From Parasporobacterium sp. (GTDB taxonomy: Bacteria > Bacillota > Clostridia > Lachnospirales > Lachnospiraceae): a DNA stretch of 64,000 bases. Shown one piece after another: positions 16,925-27,278 of this stretch. The stretch's first letter is position 1; every line of letters starts with the position of its first letter. The stretch is from NCBI GenBank assembly GCA_017459985.1, contig JAFUBX010000035.1, positions 34,169 to 98,168 of the forward strand. The letters run 5' to 3'. The position numbers and the translations under genes are program-made. Under the pieces are notes generated by a model. The model saw nothing but the letters and a program-made list of their open reading frames with translations, was not told where the DNA came from and ran no database searches.

Positions 16925-17024
16925 AAACCGCAGAGCGTTACGCAAAAGATGCAAAAGATCCGAAGGATGCGAAAGATACAGAGACACAGCAGTGAACGTG
17001 AGGGATTGAAGGAGCAGGGCAGGA

Positions 17025-19862
17025 ATGTCTGAGTCAGGACAGCAGCAGAGCATGCCCGGAAGTGATTCCGGGAAAACCGGATACGGATTTCACCGGTATT
17101 ACGGGACCGTCGATGTCTGGGCGGTCGCATTTGGCTGCATCGTCGGATGGGGCGCTTTTGTCATGCCGGGAACCACGTTTCTGCCGGTCGCTGGTCCCAT
17201 CGGAACCTTGATCGCCATGGCCATCAGCGTCGCCATTATGCTGGTGATCGGAAGCAACTATTCCTTCCTGATGATCCACCGGCCGGGAACCGGCGGCGTA
17301 TATTCTTATACGAAAGAAGCCTTTGGCAGGGACCATGCCTTCTTATGCTCCTGGTTTCTGTGTCTGTCCTATCTGACCATTGTGTTCCTGAATGCGACGG
17401 CACTGTTCATTGTCGTCAGGACCATGGCAGGAAATATGCTGCAGGTAGGCTATCACTATAACATCGCGGGAGAAGAGATCTATCTGCCGGAAGTGGCCGT
17501 TTCCGTTGGAGCGCTGGCGCTGATCGGCCTCCTGTTCATCAAGGCCAAGGCAATTCTGCAGAAGCTCCATACTTTCCTGGCTATCATACTGCTGCTGGGC
17601 ACAGTTCTGATCGCGGTGATCTGTATTCCTCATCTTTCCGCGGAAGTATTTACCCATGCCTTCGGGATCCGGGGGTTTCATGGGGCATATGCCATCTTCA
17701 GCATCGTCCTTCTGGCTCCCTGGGCCTTTGTGGGATTTGATGTGATCTCCATGGAGACCTCCCATTTTAAATTCCGTATCAGCAAAGCAAAATGGATCAT
17801 TGTACTTTCGATCCTGTTCAGCGGCCTTGTATACACCGTGATGACCTTTGTCAGCATTTCTGCGATTCCGGACGGATATGCTTCCTGGGCGGATTATCTG
17901 AATCAGATCGGAAATATCAGTACGGTAGCTTCAGTACCCAGCTTCTTCGCGGCCCGTCAGATCATGGGGCCGGCGGGACTGGTGATTATGGGGATCACGG
18001 CGCTGGCGGCGATCCTGACCGGCATGATCGGAGCATACCGGGCAACCACCCGGGTGCTGTCCACCATGGCGGAAGACAATATTTTATCTGACAAATTTCT
18101 GAATACCAGTCACAGCATCGTCTTTATCATGGGGATCTCCATCGTGATTTCCTTCCTGGGACGCAATGCCCTGGACTGGTTTGTAGAGCTTACCTCCTTC
18201 GGAGCCATCGTCGGATTTGGTTACACCTCCGCCGCGGCATGGAAGATGGCCAGAACCGAGAATAACCGGCGTACCCTGCTGACGGGAATCATCGGAACGG
18301 TGATCTCCTGCGCGTTCGCAGTCGTGCAGCTGATTCCGAGACTGACTGCCATGGAAACCATGGGCGCTTCCTCCTTTCTCGTTCTGTCTTTGTGGTGCCT
18401 GCTGGGATTTTTGTTCTATTGGCGGACCGTCAGAAACAGCGCGCTTTCCCAGTACAGTGCCATTTCCACTTCCGGAGCGGTGCTGTTTACATTGCTTTTG
18501 TACTCCAGTCTGATGTGGATCGCCAGGCGGCTGTCCCAGGCGCAGGGACCGGAGGAGATCCGGCAGATCCTGATGCGGGAAGGCATTATTCTTCTGATCG
18601 TTATATTTATCGGCCTTCTGGGGATGCTTTATATCCAGAATCTGGTGCGTCGCAAGCACGAGGTTCTGGAACGGGAAAGGATACGGGCGGTGGAGAGCAG
18701 TCTGGCCAAGAGCCAGTTCCTCTTTAATATGTCCCATGATATCCGGACTCCCATGAATGCCATCATCGGGTATGCCAATATCGCCAGACAGGAAAATACG
18801 TCTCCGGTAATCGGAGAATATCTGTCCAAGATCGATACCTCCAGTCAGCATCTGCTGTCGCTGATCAATGATATTCTGGAAATGAGCCGTATCGAGAGCG
18901 GGATCATGGAACTGGAGTTTGCTCCGGAGGATCTGTGCCGGATCATTGTAGAAATCAGGGATCTGTTCTCGGAACAGATGAAGTCCAAAGATCTGGATTT
19001 CAGTATTCACACTTCCCAGATCCGCCACCGGTACGTCTGGTGCGACCGGAACAATCTGAACCGGGTGTTTCTGAATATCATCAGCAACGCCTACAAATTT
19101 ACCCCGGCAGGAGGGACCATCAGTGCATCAGTCTGGGAGATCAGCAGTCCGGAAGAGGGAATGGGATCCTATGAGATCCGGATCCGGGACAGCGGTATCG
19201 GAATGTCCCGGGAGTTCTCGGAGAAAATGTTCCACGCATTTGAACGGGAACGGACCTCCACCGTCAGCAAAACGGAAGGGACCGGTCTGGGACTTGCCAT
19301 CACGAAGAGCATTATCGATCTGATGGGAGGCACCATCGAGGTGATCACCTCCCCCGGTGCGGGAACGGAATTCATCATCCGGGTAAACTTCCGGCTGGCC
19401 TCCGAAGAAGAAGTGGAAGCGGCGAAGAAGAAGACACCCGGAGCGGAACCCGGACAGATCGATTATTCCACTGTAAGACTTCTGGTGGTGGAGGATAATG
19501 AGATCAACCGGGAGATTGCCCTGATGATCCTGTCCCAGGAGGGATTTCAGCTGGAAACGGCGGAAAACGGTCAGGAGGCGCTGGATCTGGTACGGGCCTC
19601 GCAGGCCGGATATTACGACCTGGTCCTGATGGATATCCAGATGCCGGTGATGGACGGATACAGCGCCACACGGGCGATCCGGGCACTGGAGGATCCGGCC
19701 CTGGCTTCGGTTCCCATCGTAGCCATGACAGCCAATGCATTTAAAGAAGACGAGGATGCCGCCCGGGAGGCAGGGATGCAGGGACATATTGCCAAACCGC
19801 TGGACGTACATAAAATGATGACGGTGATATCGGAAGTTTTGACAAATCACAGAAAGGCCTGA
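17025..19862 (+). CDS. Amino acid permease-histidine kinase-receiver fusion
   Basis: A 945-residue membrane protein. Residues 25-530 are an APC-superfamily permease: about 12 hydrophobic segments, starting with DVWAVAFGCIVGWGAFVMPG, which carries the Gly-rich TM1 break of the family. A final helix (about 520-545) leads into a cytoplasmic kinase: H-box FNMSHDIRTPMN with His571, N-box NRVFLNIISNAYKF, G-boxes DSGIGMS and GTGLGLAITKSI. A receiver domain ends the protein, with phospho-acceptor Asp870 (LVLMDIQMPVMDG) and a C-terminal Lys (IAKP). Such transporter-kinase fusions (compare CbrA, a different permease family) are thought to sense transported solute. The next gene starts 6 nt later with its own receiver domain, a likely output partner. 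Confidence 0.9.
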   Translation: MSESGQQQSMPGSDSGKTGYGFHRYYGTVDVWAVAFGCIVGWGAFVMPGTTFLPVAGPIGTLIAMAISVAIMLVIGSNYSFLMIHRPGTGGVYSYTKEAFGRDHAFLCSWFLCLSYLTIVFLNATALFIVVRTMAGNMLQVGYHYNIAGEEIYLPEVAVSVGALALIGLLFIKAKAILQKLHTFLAIILLLGTVLIAVICIPHLSAEVFTHAFGIRGFHGAYAIFSIVLLAPWAFVGFDVISMETSHFKFRISKAKWIIVLSILFSGLVYTVMTFVSISAIPDGYASWADYLNQIGNISTVASVPSFFAARQIMGPAGLVIMGITALAAILTGMIGAYRATTRVLSTMAEDNILSDKFLNTSHSIVFIMGISIVISFLGRNALDWFVELTSFGAIVGFGYTSAAAWKMARTENNRRTLLTGIIGTVISCAFAVVQLIPRLTAMETMGASSFLVLSLWCLLGFLFYWRTVRNSALSQYSAISTSGAVLFTLLLYSSLMWIARRLSQAQGPEEIRQILMREGIILLIVIFIGLLGMLYIQNLVRRKHEVLERERIRAVESSLAKSQFLFNMSHDIRTPMNAIIGYANIARQENTSPVIGEYLSKIDTSSQHLLSLINDILEMSRIESGIMELEFAPEDLCRIIVEIRDLFSEQMKSKDLDFSIHTSQIRHRYVWCDRNNLNRVFLNIISNAYKFTPAGGTISASVWEISSPEEGMGSYEIRIRDSGIGMSREFSEKMFHAFERERTSTVSKTEGTGLGLAITKSIIDLMGGTIEVITSPGAGTEFIIRVNFRLASEEEVEAAKKKTPGAEPGQIDYSTVRLLVVEDNEINREIALMILSQEGFQLETAENGQEALDLVRASQAGYYDLVLMDIQMPVMDGYSATRAIRALEDPALASVPIVAMTANAFKEDEDAAREAGMQGHIAKPLDVHKMMTVISEVLTNHRKA

Positions 19863-19868
19863 ATATCG

Positions 19869-22800
19869 ATGCTGAAAAGTCATGAAAAATTTCACTCCGC
19901 AAACGGAAAACGCAGGATCCTGATCGTAGATGATGAAGCCATCAACCGGGAGATCCTGGGAATGTATCTGCAGGACGATTATGAGATCCTTTACGCCGGG
20001 GACGGAAACGAGGCGATGACGTTGATCCGGGAGAACCGGGATACCCTGTCCCTGATGCTTCTGGATATCCTGATGCCGGTTATGTCCGGCATGGAAGTGC
20101 TGAAGGCGCTGAAGGATGACCCGGAATTATCCAAGATTCCAGTGATCATCCTGACCGCGGACCAGGAAGCCGAAGTGGAATGCCTGTCCCTGGGCGCGGC
20201 GGATTTTATCCCCAAGCCGTATCCGAACGTGGATGTGGTCCGGGCCCGGATCACAAGGACCATCGAGCTTTCGGAGGACCGGGATATCATCCAGTCCACA
20301 GAGAGGGACGTTCTGACCGGCGTATACAACAAGGAATATTTCTATCGCTACGCTCAGCAGTACGATCAGTACCATAAGGATGTTCCCATGGACGCGGTCC
20401 TTGTGGATGTCAATCATTTCCATATGATCAATGAACGGTACGGCAAAGCTTACGGGGACGAGGTGCTTCGCCGGATCGGAGAACGGGTCGGAGAGATTAT
20501 CCACAAAGATGACGGGATCGTATGCCGCAGGGAAGCAGATACATTTATGATCTACTGTCCCCACAGGGAGGATTACAGGGAGATCCTTGACTCAGCCGCG
20601 GAGGGACTAGCGGGGGATGAATCCGCCGGCAACCGCATCCGGCTGCGGATGGGGATCTATTCCGAGGTGGACAAAACCATCGACATCGAGCGGCGTTTCG
20701 ACCGTGCCAAGATGGCGGCGGATTCGGTGAAGGGCAGCTTTACCCGCACTATCGCATATTATGACAATCAGCTGCATGACAGGGAGCTGTATTCGGAGCA
20801 GCTGATCGAGGATTTCTACAAGGCCATCGAAGAAAAGCAGTTCGTGGTTTATTATCAGCCCAAATATAATATTACGGGGGAGGTTCCGTTCCTGTCCAGT
20901 GCGGAGGCGCTGGTCCGCTGGAATCATCCGACTCTGGGCATGATCAGCCCGGGAGTATTCATTCCCCTGTTTGAAGAGAATGGTCTGATCCAGGATCTGG
21001 ACAATTATGTATGGCGGGAGGCCTGCCGGCAGATCCGGGAATGGATCGACCGGCTAGAGCAGTACGTTCCGGTATCGGTCAATGTTTCCCGCATTGATCT
21101 GTATGATCCGGGACTGCTGAATAAATTCCAGGATCTGATCCGGGAGTACGGTCTGTCCTACCGGGATATTCTGCTGGAGGTCACCGAGTCTGCCTATACC
21201 CAGGATGCGGAACAGATGGTGGATGTGGTCGGGAAGCTGAGAAAACTGGGCTTCCAGATCGAAATGGATGATTTCGGTACAGGGTATTCCTCTCTGAATA
21301 TGGTGTCCACGCTGCCCTTTGACGTAATGAAACTGGATATGCAGTTTATGAAGAGCGCCTTCAAGGAGGGAGGCGATACCCGGATGCTGGAGCTGATCCT
21401 GGATATCGCGGATTATCTGGATGTGCCGGTGGTTGCGGAGGGCGTGGAAACTGAGGACCAGTTAAATGCCCTGAAGACCATGGGGTGTGATCTGGTGCAG
21501 GGGTTCTATTTCTCCAGGCCGGTGCCGGCGGAAGAATTCGAAGTCTTCCTGGAACAGAGAAAGGCTGCGGACAAGGCACTTTCCGAAGAAGCTATTATGT
21601 CTGCCGAGGAGGCGGAGGCACAGACGGAGGAGAAGGCTCTTGCCGAAAGTCTGGAAAATGATTCCGGAGCGATAGACACGGCGATGCCGGAAATGGAAGA
21701 GACCAAAACGGCGTCTGCCGGCGGCTCTGAAGATCCGGAGAAACAGGAAAATCCCGCTGCGAAGGATCCGTCCGTGAAAGGCCGCAGATCCGGTCTGCAT
21801 CTGCGGACGGCAACCTTCTTCTTTGTGGCAATCGCTGTGGTTGCCGCCGCAGCGCTTTTTATCACGGATATCTCCGTTACCCGTGGATTTCAGCGGATGA
21901 AAAATGCCAGCGACCGGCATCTTGCGGCCCAGCTGGCAGCTTCGGATATGGAGTCGGGATCGGATTATCTGACTGACCGGGTCCGCTGCTTCGTGGTGAC
22001 CGGGGAACTGGAATATCTGAAGGACTTTTTTGAGGAAGTAGATGTCACCAAACGAAGGGATCATGCCCTGGAGGATCTGGAGACTCTGACGGAGAACAGC
22101 AATCAAAGCGCCTTTGCCAGCATGAATGCGGCGCTGGATCTGTCCAATGAACTGGTGGAGATCGAATATCTTGCCATGAGGCTGAAGCTGGAAACCGGTG
22201 ATTATGATATGTCCCAGGTACCGGAGGAGATTTCCTCCATTTCCCTGTCAAAGGAGGATCTGGCCCTCAGCAGGGAGGAGATCAACGAGAAGGCCCAGAA
22301 TCTGGTCTTCGACAATAATTACATGCATTATAAAGACCGGATCCGGGAAAACGTCAACCAGTGCACCCAGGCACTGATCCGGTCCTCCAGCCAGGAACTG
22401 GAGGAGGCTTCCTCCAAAATGGCGCTTCTGGTGGGGATCCAGACGATCATGACGATTGTATTCCTGCTGATTATTCTGGCTCTGGTGATCTTCATCAACG
22501 AGCTGATCCGGAAGCCCCTGACCCATATGGTGGATCTGATGCGGGCGGGCAAGACCATTCCGCCCACCGGCGCAGAGGAACTGCAGTTCGTTACCAGGAC
22601 CTATAATACGATCCTGAATGAAAATAAAGTGGCCAATGAGAAACTGAAACACGAGGCATCCCATGATGCGCTGACGGGCCTTCTGAACCGGGGCGCCTAT
22701 GATCTGCTGATGCAGACGGTGGATACCAGCCACATTGCGCTGATCATTGTGGACGTGGACTATTTCAAATCGGTCAATGACACCTACGGCCATGCGGTGG

Positions 22801-23120
22801 GCGACCGGGTGCTGAAGCGGGTGGCGGAGATCCTGCGGCACAGTTTCCGGTCTGTGGATATCATCTGCCGGATCGGCGGAGATGAATTTGTTGTGATCAT
22901 GACCCGTGTGAACAGTTCCATGGGGCAGTTGGTAATCAATAAGATCAGCCAGGCCAACGATCTTCTGCAGCATCCGAAGGATGATCTGCCGCCGGTCAGC
23001 CTGAGTGTCGGCGTGGCATTTTCGGATCGGTCCGATCCCCAGGGTGACATTTTCAAGGATGCGGATACCGCCCTGTACCGGGTCAAGGAAGCCGGACGGA
23101 ACGGCTGCGAAATTTACTGA
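19869..23120 (+). CDS. REC-degenerate GGDEF-EAL-transmembrane-GGDEF cyclic di-GMP protein
   Basis: A 1083-residue protein that appears to be two c-di-GMP proteins joined. Domains: receiver (15-135; phospho-acceptor Asp66 in LLDILMP); GGDEF-like domain (165-300) whose active-site motif is degenerate (READT, 221-225), so probably inactive; EAL phosphodiesterase (315-560) with E346-A-L348 and DDFGTGYSS, likely active; an acidic Ala/Glu-rich linker (560-640); TM1 (about 645-668); an extracytoplasmic helical domain; TM2 (about 848-872); and a C-terminal GGDEF with intact G1003-G-D-E-F1007, likely an active diguanylate cyclase. Synthesis and breakdown thus reside in one chain, possibly switched by phosphorylation from the upstream kinase fusion, 6 nt away. 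Activities are inferred from motifs. Confidence 0.9.
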   Translation: MLKSHEKFHSANGKRRILIVDDEAINREILGMYLQDDYEILYAGDGNEAMTLIRENRDTLSLMLLDILMPVMSGMEVLKALKDDPELSKIPVIILTADQEAEVECLSLGAADFIPKPYPNVDVVRARITRTIELSEDRDIIQSTERDVLTGVYNKEYFYRYAQQYDQYHKDVPMDAVLVDVNHFHMINERYGKAYGDEVLRRIGERVGEIIHKDDGIVCRREADTFMIYCPHREDYREILDSAAEGLAGDESAGNRIRLRMGIYSEVDKTIDIERRFDRAKMAADSVKGSFTRTIAYYDNQLHDRELYSEQLIEDFYKAIEEKQFVVYYQPKYNITGEVPFLSSAEALVRWNHPTLGMISPGVFIPLFEENGLIQDLDNYVWREACRQIREWIDRLEQYVPVSVNVSRIDLYDPGLLNKFQDLIREYGLSYRDILLEVTESAYTQDAEQMVDVVGKLRKLGFQIEMDDFGTGYSSLNMVSTLPFDVMKLDMQFMKSAFKEGGDTRMLELILDIADYLDVPVVAEGVETEDQLNALKTMGCDLVQGFYFSRPVPAEEFEVFLEQRKAADKALSEEAIMSAEEAEAQTEEKALAESLENDSGAIDTAMPEMEETKTASAGGSEDPEKQENPAAKDPSVKGRRSGLHLRTATFFFVAIAVVAAAALFITDISVTRGFQRMKNASDRHLAAQLAASDMESGSDYLTDRVRCFVVTGELEYLKDFFEEVDVTKRRDHALEDLETLTENSNQSAFASMNAALDLSNELVEIEYLAMRLKLETGDYDMSQVPEEISSISLSKEDLALSREEINEKAQNLVFDNNYMHYKDRIRENVNQCTQALIRSSSQELEEASSKMALLVGIQTIMTIVFLLIILALVIFINELIRKPLTHMVDLMRAGKTIPPTGAEELQFVTRTYNTILNENKVANEKLKHEASHDALTGLLNRGAYDLLMQTVDTSHIALIIVDVDYFKSVNDTYGHAVGDRVLKRVAEILRHSFRSVDIICRIGGDEFVVIMTRVNSSMGQLVINKISQANDLLQHPKDDLPPVSLSVGVAFSDRSDPQGDIFKDADTALYRVKEAGRNGCEIY

Positions 23121-23144
23121 GTTTCATGAAAAAGGAGAGAAAGA

Positions 23145-23906
23145 ATGCCGGAACAATTTGATGCCGTAAAGGCAAGGGATACATTGGTGGAAAGGATCCG
23201 GGAGCTCGCTTTGCGGCAGGGATTCAAAAAGGTGGTCATCGGAATCTCCGGAGGGAAGGATTCCACGGTCAGTGCTGCACTGTGCGCCCGGGCTCTCGGA
23301 AAGGAGAATGTCTACGGCGTCCTGCTGCCGGACGGGGAGCAGAAGGATATTGCGGACAGCCGGGAGGTCTGCAGGTGCCTGGGGATCCGTTACAAGGTGG
23401 TCAATATCGGGCAGATGCATGCAAGCCTTACAAAGGAAGCTTCCCGGGAGGATTCAGACGGCCAGTTCAATGTTCCCTTCCATAAAGAAAGTGATGTTAA
23501 TGTGGGCCCCAGGCTGCGGATGACGACCCTTCGCTATATCGCCCAGGCGATCGGAGCCCGGCTGGTTGGAACCGGCAATCTTTCGGAAGCGACGGTGGGA
23601 TACTGCACCAAGGACGGGGATACGTCCTGCGATTTTGCGCTGCTGGGAAGTCTTACCAGCCTGGAGGTGGTGGCCGTGGGGCTGACTATGGAGGAGCTTC
23701 CGAAGGAACTGGTACAGAAGACCCCGACGGACGGTCTGTCCGGCATGAGCGATGAAGAGAAGATGGGGCTTTCCTATCAGGATATCCACAAATACATCCG
23801 CCTGGGAAGCTGCGGGGATCCGGCCATTGATGAGAAGATCCGCGCCAGGGAACAGGCAAATATGCATAAGCGGCACATGCCGCTGCTGCTGTCGGCATTT
23901 GAGTGA
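23145..23906 (+). CDS. nadE: NH3-dependent NAD+ synthetase
   Basis: A 253-residue cytoplasmic enzyme amidating nicotinate adenine dinucleotide to NAD+ with ATP and ammonia. Seen: PP-loop SGGKDS (35-40) and the downstream GTGNLSEATVGYCTK region typical of NadE. There is no N-terminal glutaminase (nitrilase) domain, so it needs free ammonia. A clear AAAGGAGAG site precedes ATG 23145. It begins an NAD cluster with the nadD-like gene and pncB, which together convert nicotinate to NAD+. Confidence 0.95.
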   Translation: MPEQFDAVKARDTLVERIRELALRQGFKKVVIGISGGKDSTVSAALCARALGKENVYGVLLPDGEQKDIADSREVCRCLGIRYKVVNIGQMHASLTKEASREDSDGQFNVPFHKESDVNVGPRLRMTTLRYIAQAIGARLVGTGNLSEATVGYCTKDGDTSCDFALLGSLTSLEVVAVGLTMEELPKELVQKTPTDGLSGMSDEEKMGLSYQDIHKYIRLGSCGDPAIDEKIRAREQANMHKRHMPLLLSAFE

Positions 23907-23943
23907 TCGGCAGTTAAGTTGTTGGCATTTTAGGAGAAGAGAA

Positions 23944-24546
23944 GTGAAAAAGATCCTGACCTTTTGCGGCGCATTTAATCCCCCCACCCTGGCCCATATT
24001 CATCTGGCAAAGAAAGCCATGGATGAGACCGGCCGGGAAGGTGTCGTCTTCGTCCCTTCCAAGATGTCCTATATTTCGGAAGAACAGAAGAAAAATTACG
24101 CCTACACTGATGAGCAGCGCCTTCAGATGCTGCAGACGATCAGCCTTCATCAGAGCTGGATGGAGGTCAGCGACTGGGAGATCCGCAGGGAGCAGCAGCC
24201 CCGGACTTATGAGACCTTGTGCTGCCTGCGGGATCAGGGAATGGATCCAGCTCTTCTGTGCGGATTCGACAAACTGGCGGAAATGGAATATGCCTGGAAA
24301 TTTGTGGACCGGATCCTCACGGAATTCGGCATTGTCTGCCTGGAACGAAACGGACAGGATGTGGAGAAATTCCTCAGGGAGACGCCCTTTTTCCACCCGT
24401 ACCTGGACAGGGTCCGGGTGGTGAAGACGGAATCCGTGTATCAGGAGATCTCGTCCTCCCAGGCCCGGGAGATCCTGCTGCAGATCCGGCAGCTGAGGGA
24501 GGCCCTTCGCAGCATGGTGCCGGAGGAGATTGTGGAACTTTTATGA
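23944..24546 (+). CDS. nadD: NadD-like nicotinate-nucleotide adenylyltransferase
   Basis: A 200-residue nucleotidyltransferase of the HxGH superfamily, probably adenylating nicotinate mononucleotide. Seen: N-terminal CGAFNPPTLAHIHLAK, the variant of the GxFxPxHxGH nucleotide motif, and ISSSQAREIL near residue 165, matching the ISSTxIR motif. The start is GTG 23944, preceded by TTTTAGGAG. It lies between nadE and pncB, whose products perform the next and previous steps, which supports the assignment. The AH in place of GH in the signature makes this a divergent member, so another nucleotide substrate is possible. Confidence 0.8.
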   Translation: MKKILTFCGAFNPPTLAHIHLAKKAMDETGREGVVFVPSKMSYISEEQKKNYAYTDEQRLQMLQTISLHQSWMEVSDWEIRREQQPRTYETLCCLRDQGMDPALLCGFDKLAEMEYAWKFVDRILTEFGIVCLERNGQDVEKFLRETPFFHPYLDRVRVVKTESVYQEISSSQAREILLQIRQLREALRSMVPEEIVELL

Positions 24547-24644
24547 AGTGCGACCGGCCGGCTGCCGGGATGCCGGAACCGCTTATGAAGCGCGGGCGGC
24601 GCGGGTAATACGAAATACATATTACAGAACAGGAGAGAACGGAT

Positions 24645-25844
24645 ATGAAACTAGATCCTATCGTTGTTTCATTATTGGATACGGATCTGTATAAATTCAA
24701 TATGGATCAGGTGATCTTTCACAAGCATACGGACCTTTGCGGCGAGTACTATTTTAAGTGCCGGAATGAGGGGATCGTATTTACCGAAGAGATGTTTCAG
24801 GAAATCAATGAGCAGATCGATTATCTGTGTACATTGCGATTCCGGAAGGACGAGCTGGATTATCTGAATTCCATCCGGTTCATTAAGCGGGACTATGTGG
24901 AATTCCTGCGGCTCTGGCATCCCCTGCGGGATTATGTTTTCACCAATCTGACAGAGGATGGCAAACTGGAGATCGTCGTCAGCGGCCCGCTGTTTTCGGC
25001 AATGCAGTTTGAGATCTATCTGCTGGAAATCGTGAACGAAGTGTATTTCCGGATGCAGTATGATTACGATGTGCTGATCGGTTCCGCGGACGCGAAGCTG
25101 AATGACAAGATCCGGGCATTTCAGGAAGGGATCTATACCTTCAAGTTTGCGGAATTCGGATGCCGCCGGCGTCTGTCCCGGGAATGGGAGGACATCGTGG
25201 TCCGGCGATTCGCCTCGGAGACGAATAACTGTGTCGGCACCTCCAATGTATATCTGGCGAAGAAATACAACCTGACGCCCATCGGCACCTATGCCCATGA
25301 ATTTGTCCAGATGTACCAGGGAATCGATGAGATCCCGCTGGCCTATACCAACCATTATGCCCTGGATGACTGGTACAATGAGTATGAGGGCGATAACGGA
25401 ACGGCTTTGTCCGATACGATCACAACAGATCTGTTCCTGCTGGATTTCAACCGGGCTATGGTGAACAACTTCACCGGCGTGCGGCACGACAGCGGGGATC
25501 CGTATGAGTGGGGCGACAAGATTATCAGTCATTATAAAAAATACGGTGTGGATCCCCTGACCAAACAGCTTCTGTTCAGTGACAGCCTGAATTTTGACAA
25601 GGCCCAGAGCCTGTATGATTATTTTCACGACCGGGCAAAGGTCTCCTTCGGGATCGGAACCTTCTGCTCCAATGATACCTGCGAGCAGCCTCTGAATATC
25701 GTGATCAAGCTGCAGACTGTGAATGGAAAGGCCGTGGCCAAGCTGTCGGATGCGCCGGACAAGGCCATGTGCATTGACAGCACGTATCTGGATTATCTGA
25801 AACGGTCCATCGCCTTCCGCCTTCACCGGGAGTCGGAAAAATAA
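24645..25844 (+). CDS. pncB: Nicotinate phosphoribosyltransferase
   Basis: A 399-residue enzyme making nicotinate mononucleotide from nicotinate and PRPP with ATP. Seen: N-terminal LLDTDLYKFNMDQV, the IGTYAHEF motif with His218 at the position of the phosphorylated histidine of the family, and the PRPP-site segment GVRHDSGDPYEW. The length fits the PncB subgroup. CAGGAGAG precedes ATG 24645. With the nadD-like gene and nadE upstream it completes a Preiss-Handler salvage pathway, all on one strand and apparently one operon. Confidence 0.96.
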   Translation: MKLDPIVVSLLDTDLYKFNMDQVIFHKHTDLCGEYYFKCRNEGIVFTEEMFQEINEQIDYLCTLRFRKDELDYLNSIRFIKRDYVEFLRLWHPLRDYVFTNLTEDGKLEIVVSGPLFSAMQFEIYLLEIVNEVYFRMQYDYDVLIGSADAKLNDKIRAFQEGIYTFKFAEFGCRRRLSREWEDIVVRRFASETNNCVGTSNVYLAKKYNLTPIGTYAHEFVQMYQGIDEIPLAYTNHYALDDWYNEYEGDNGTALSDTITTDLFLLDFNRAMVNNFTGVRHDSGDPYEWGDKIISHYKKYGVDPLTKQLLFSDSLNFDKAQSLYDYFHDRAKVSFGIGTFCSNDTCEQPLNIVIKLQTVNGKAVAKLSDAPDKAMCIDSTYLDYLKRSIAFRLHRESEK

Positions 25845-25905
25845 GGCGCAGGAAGCAACGCCCCTATGGATCCGGACGGATCTGAAAATAGACGGAGGCA
25901 TTTAT

Positions 25906-27000
25906 ATGCTGCATGAATTTGACCTGAAACAGCTGGTCATTCCTTTAAGAGACTGGTATCTGCAACATGCACGGATCCTGCCCTGGCGGCAGGATCCTTC
26001 GCCTTATCATGTGTGGATCTCGGAGATTATGCTGCAGCAGACCCGGGTGGAGGCAGTCAAACGCTACTACGAGCGGTTTCTTTCCGCGCTTCCGGATGTG
26101 GCAGACCTCGCCCGGTGCGGGGAGGATACGTATCTGAAGCTGTGGGAAGGGCTTGGCTATTACAGCCGGGTGCGGAATCTGCATGAAGCGGCGATCCAGA
26201 TCATGGACACTTATCAGGGACGGATTCCGGATGAATATGAAGAATTACTGAAACTAAAGGGGATCGGCCACTATACAGCCGGTGCCATCGCCTCGATCGC
26301 CTACGGAAAGCCGGTTCCGGCGGTGGACGGCAATGTGTTCCGGATCCTGACACGGGTCAGCGGGGACGACACGGATATTACGAAGCAGTCGTTCCGCACT
26401 CTGGTGGAGGAGCGGCTGAGGGAACTGATGCAGGAGGTCTGCCCGGATGTGGTCGCGCCTGCCATCTGGAATCAGGCTTTGATGGAGCTGGGGGCACTTG
26501 TCTGCGTCCCGAACGGGGAACCCCATTGCGATGTCTGCCCCTGGAAGGAAATGTGCCTGGCCAGAAGGGAAGGGCGGATCGCGCAGCTTCCCTGCAGGAA
26601 AAAACCGAAGGAACGCAGGATTGAGGAACGCACCGTGCTGCTGATCCGGGACGGGAGCCAGGTGGCGCTTCACAAACGGCCTGCGAAGGGACTTCTGGCC
26701 GGACTCTATGAATTTCCCAATAAAGAAGGGCATCTGACAGAATCCCAGGTGATTTCCCTGGTGCGGGGTATGGGATATTCGCCACTGCGGATCCGCAGAC
26801 TTTCGGATTCCAGACATATCTTCTCCCATGTGGAATGGCAAATGATCGCCTATCACATTCTGGTGGAAGAGGAGGCCTTCGCTATGCCGGAGCAGAAGGA
26901 ACGTGCCGCCGCAGAGCAGCTGATCTTTACAGATGCCGCCGCCCAGAAAGCGCATTACGCCCTGCCGTCCGCCTTCTCCGCCTATAAAGAGGATATCTGA
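25906..27000 (+). CDS. mutY: A/G-specific adenine DNA glycosylase
   Basis: A 364-residue base-excision repair enzyme removing adenine mispaired with 8-oxoguanine. Seen: LPWRQDPSPYHVWISEIMLQ and QTRVEAV near the N-terminus (catalytic Glu region), the helix-hairpin-helix LKGIGHYTAGAIASIAYG, the following VDGNVFRIL with the catalytic Asp, and an iron-sulfur cluster pattern C-x7-C-x2-C-x5-C (CVPNGEPHCDVCPWKEMC). The C-terminal part is the NUDIX-like domain that recognises 8-oxoG. It follows pncB by 61 nt; no functional link with NAD synthesis is implied. Confidence 0.96.
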   Translation: MLHEFDLKQLVIPLRDWYLQHARILPWRQDPSPYHVWISEIMLQQTRVEAVKRYYERFLSALPDVADLARCGEDTYLKLWEGLGYYSRVRNLHEAAIQIMDTYQGRIPDEYEELLKLKGIGHYTAGAIASIAYGKPVPAVDGNVFRILTRVSGDDTDITKQSFRTLVEERLRELMQEVCPDVVAPAIWNQALMELGALVCVPNGEPHCDVCPWKEMCLARREGRIAQLPCRKKPKERRIEERTVLLIRDGSQVALHKRPAKGLLAGLYEFPNKEGHLTESQVISLVRGMGYSPLRIRRLSDSRHIFSHVEWQMIAYHILVEEEAFAMPEQKERAAAEQLIFTDAAAQKAHYALPSAFSAYKEDI

Positions 27001-27041
27001 CCGCTCTGCGTGTCGGGACGGCGGAGTAATTCACGGACAGA

Positions 27042-27070
27042 TTGACAAGCCGTGAAACATCTGCTAAATT
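27042..27070 (+). promoter_or_regulatory. Sigma-70 promoter downstream of mutY
   Basis: TTGACA (27042-27047), 17 bp, TAAATT (27065-27070). About 60 nt further is an AAAAAGG/CCTTTTT stem (27132-27138 and 27149-27155), which might be an attenuator. Confidence 0.6.
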
Positions 27071-27128
27071 ACAACCGCTGATATATCAGTATCTGAAATT
27101 ACCACATCAAAAAAGATTTTCCAGCTGG

Positions 27129-27278
27129 ATGAAAAAGGGATTGTTATGCCTTTTTCACCGGCTTTTTTGTCGTCCCATGCGCGAAGAAGCCTTGCAGATA
27201 GAAAGTAAACTAAGACAGGTCTTCGGGGGGGAGACGGAAAGCAATCCTTTCGGAGGCCGGAAAGAGAGGCTTTTATGA
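27129..27278 (+). CDS. Possible small basic protein, coupled to the next gene
   Basis: ATG 27129 opens a 49-codon frame (MKKGLLCLFHRLFCRP...) whose TGA overlaps the ATG of the next gene by 4 nt, the ATGA arrangement of coupled genes. Against it, no convincing ribosome site precedes the ATG and a possible hairpin lies within its first codons. Not recognised; could be a leader frame or chance. Confidence 0.3.
   Translation: MKKGLLCLFHRLFCRPMREEALQIESKLRQVFGGETESNPFGGRKERLL

Noticed and set aside
16802-17032. Small basic open frame ahead of the permease-kinase gene
   Set aside because: It overlaps the predicted promoter and a direct repeat, lacks a ribosome site and resembles no protein.
27042-27128. 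TTG start at 27042 for the small frame before the 126-residue protein
   Set aside because: TTGACA here is better read as the -35 box of a promoter with TAAATT 17 bp downstream.
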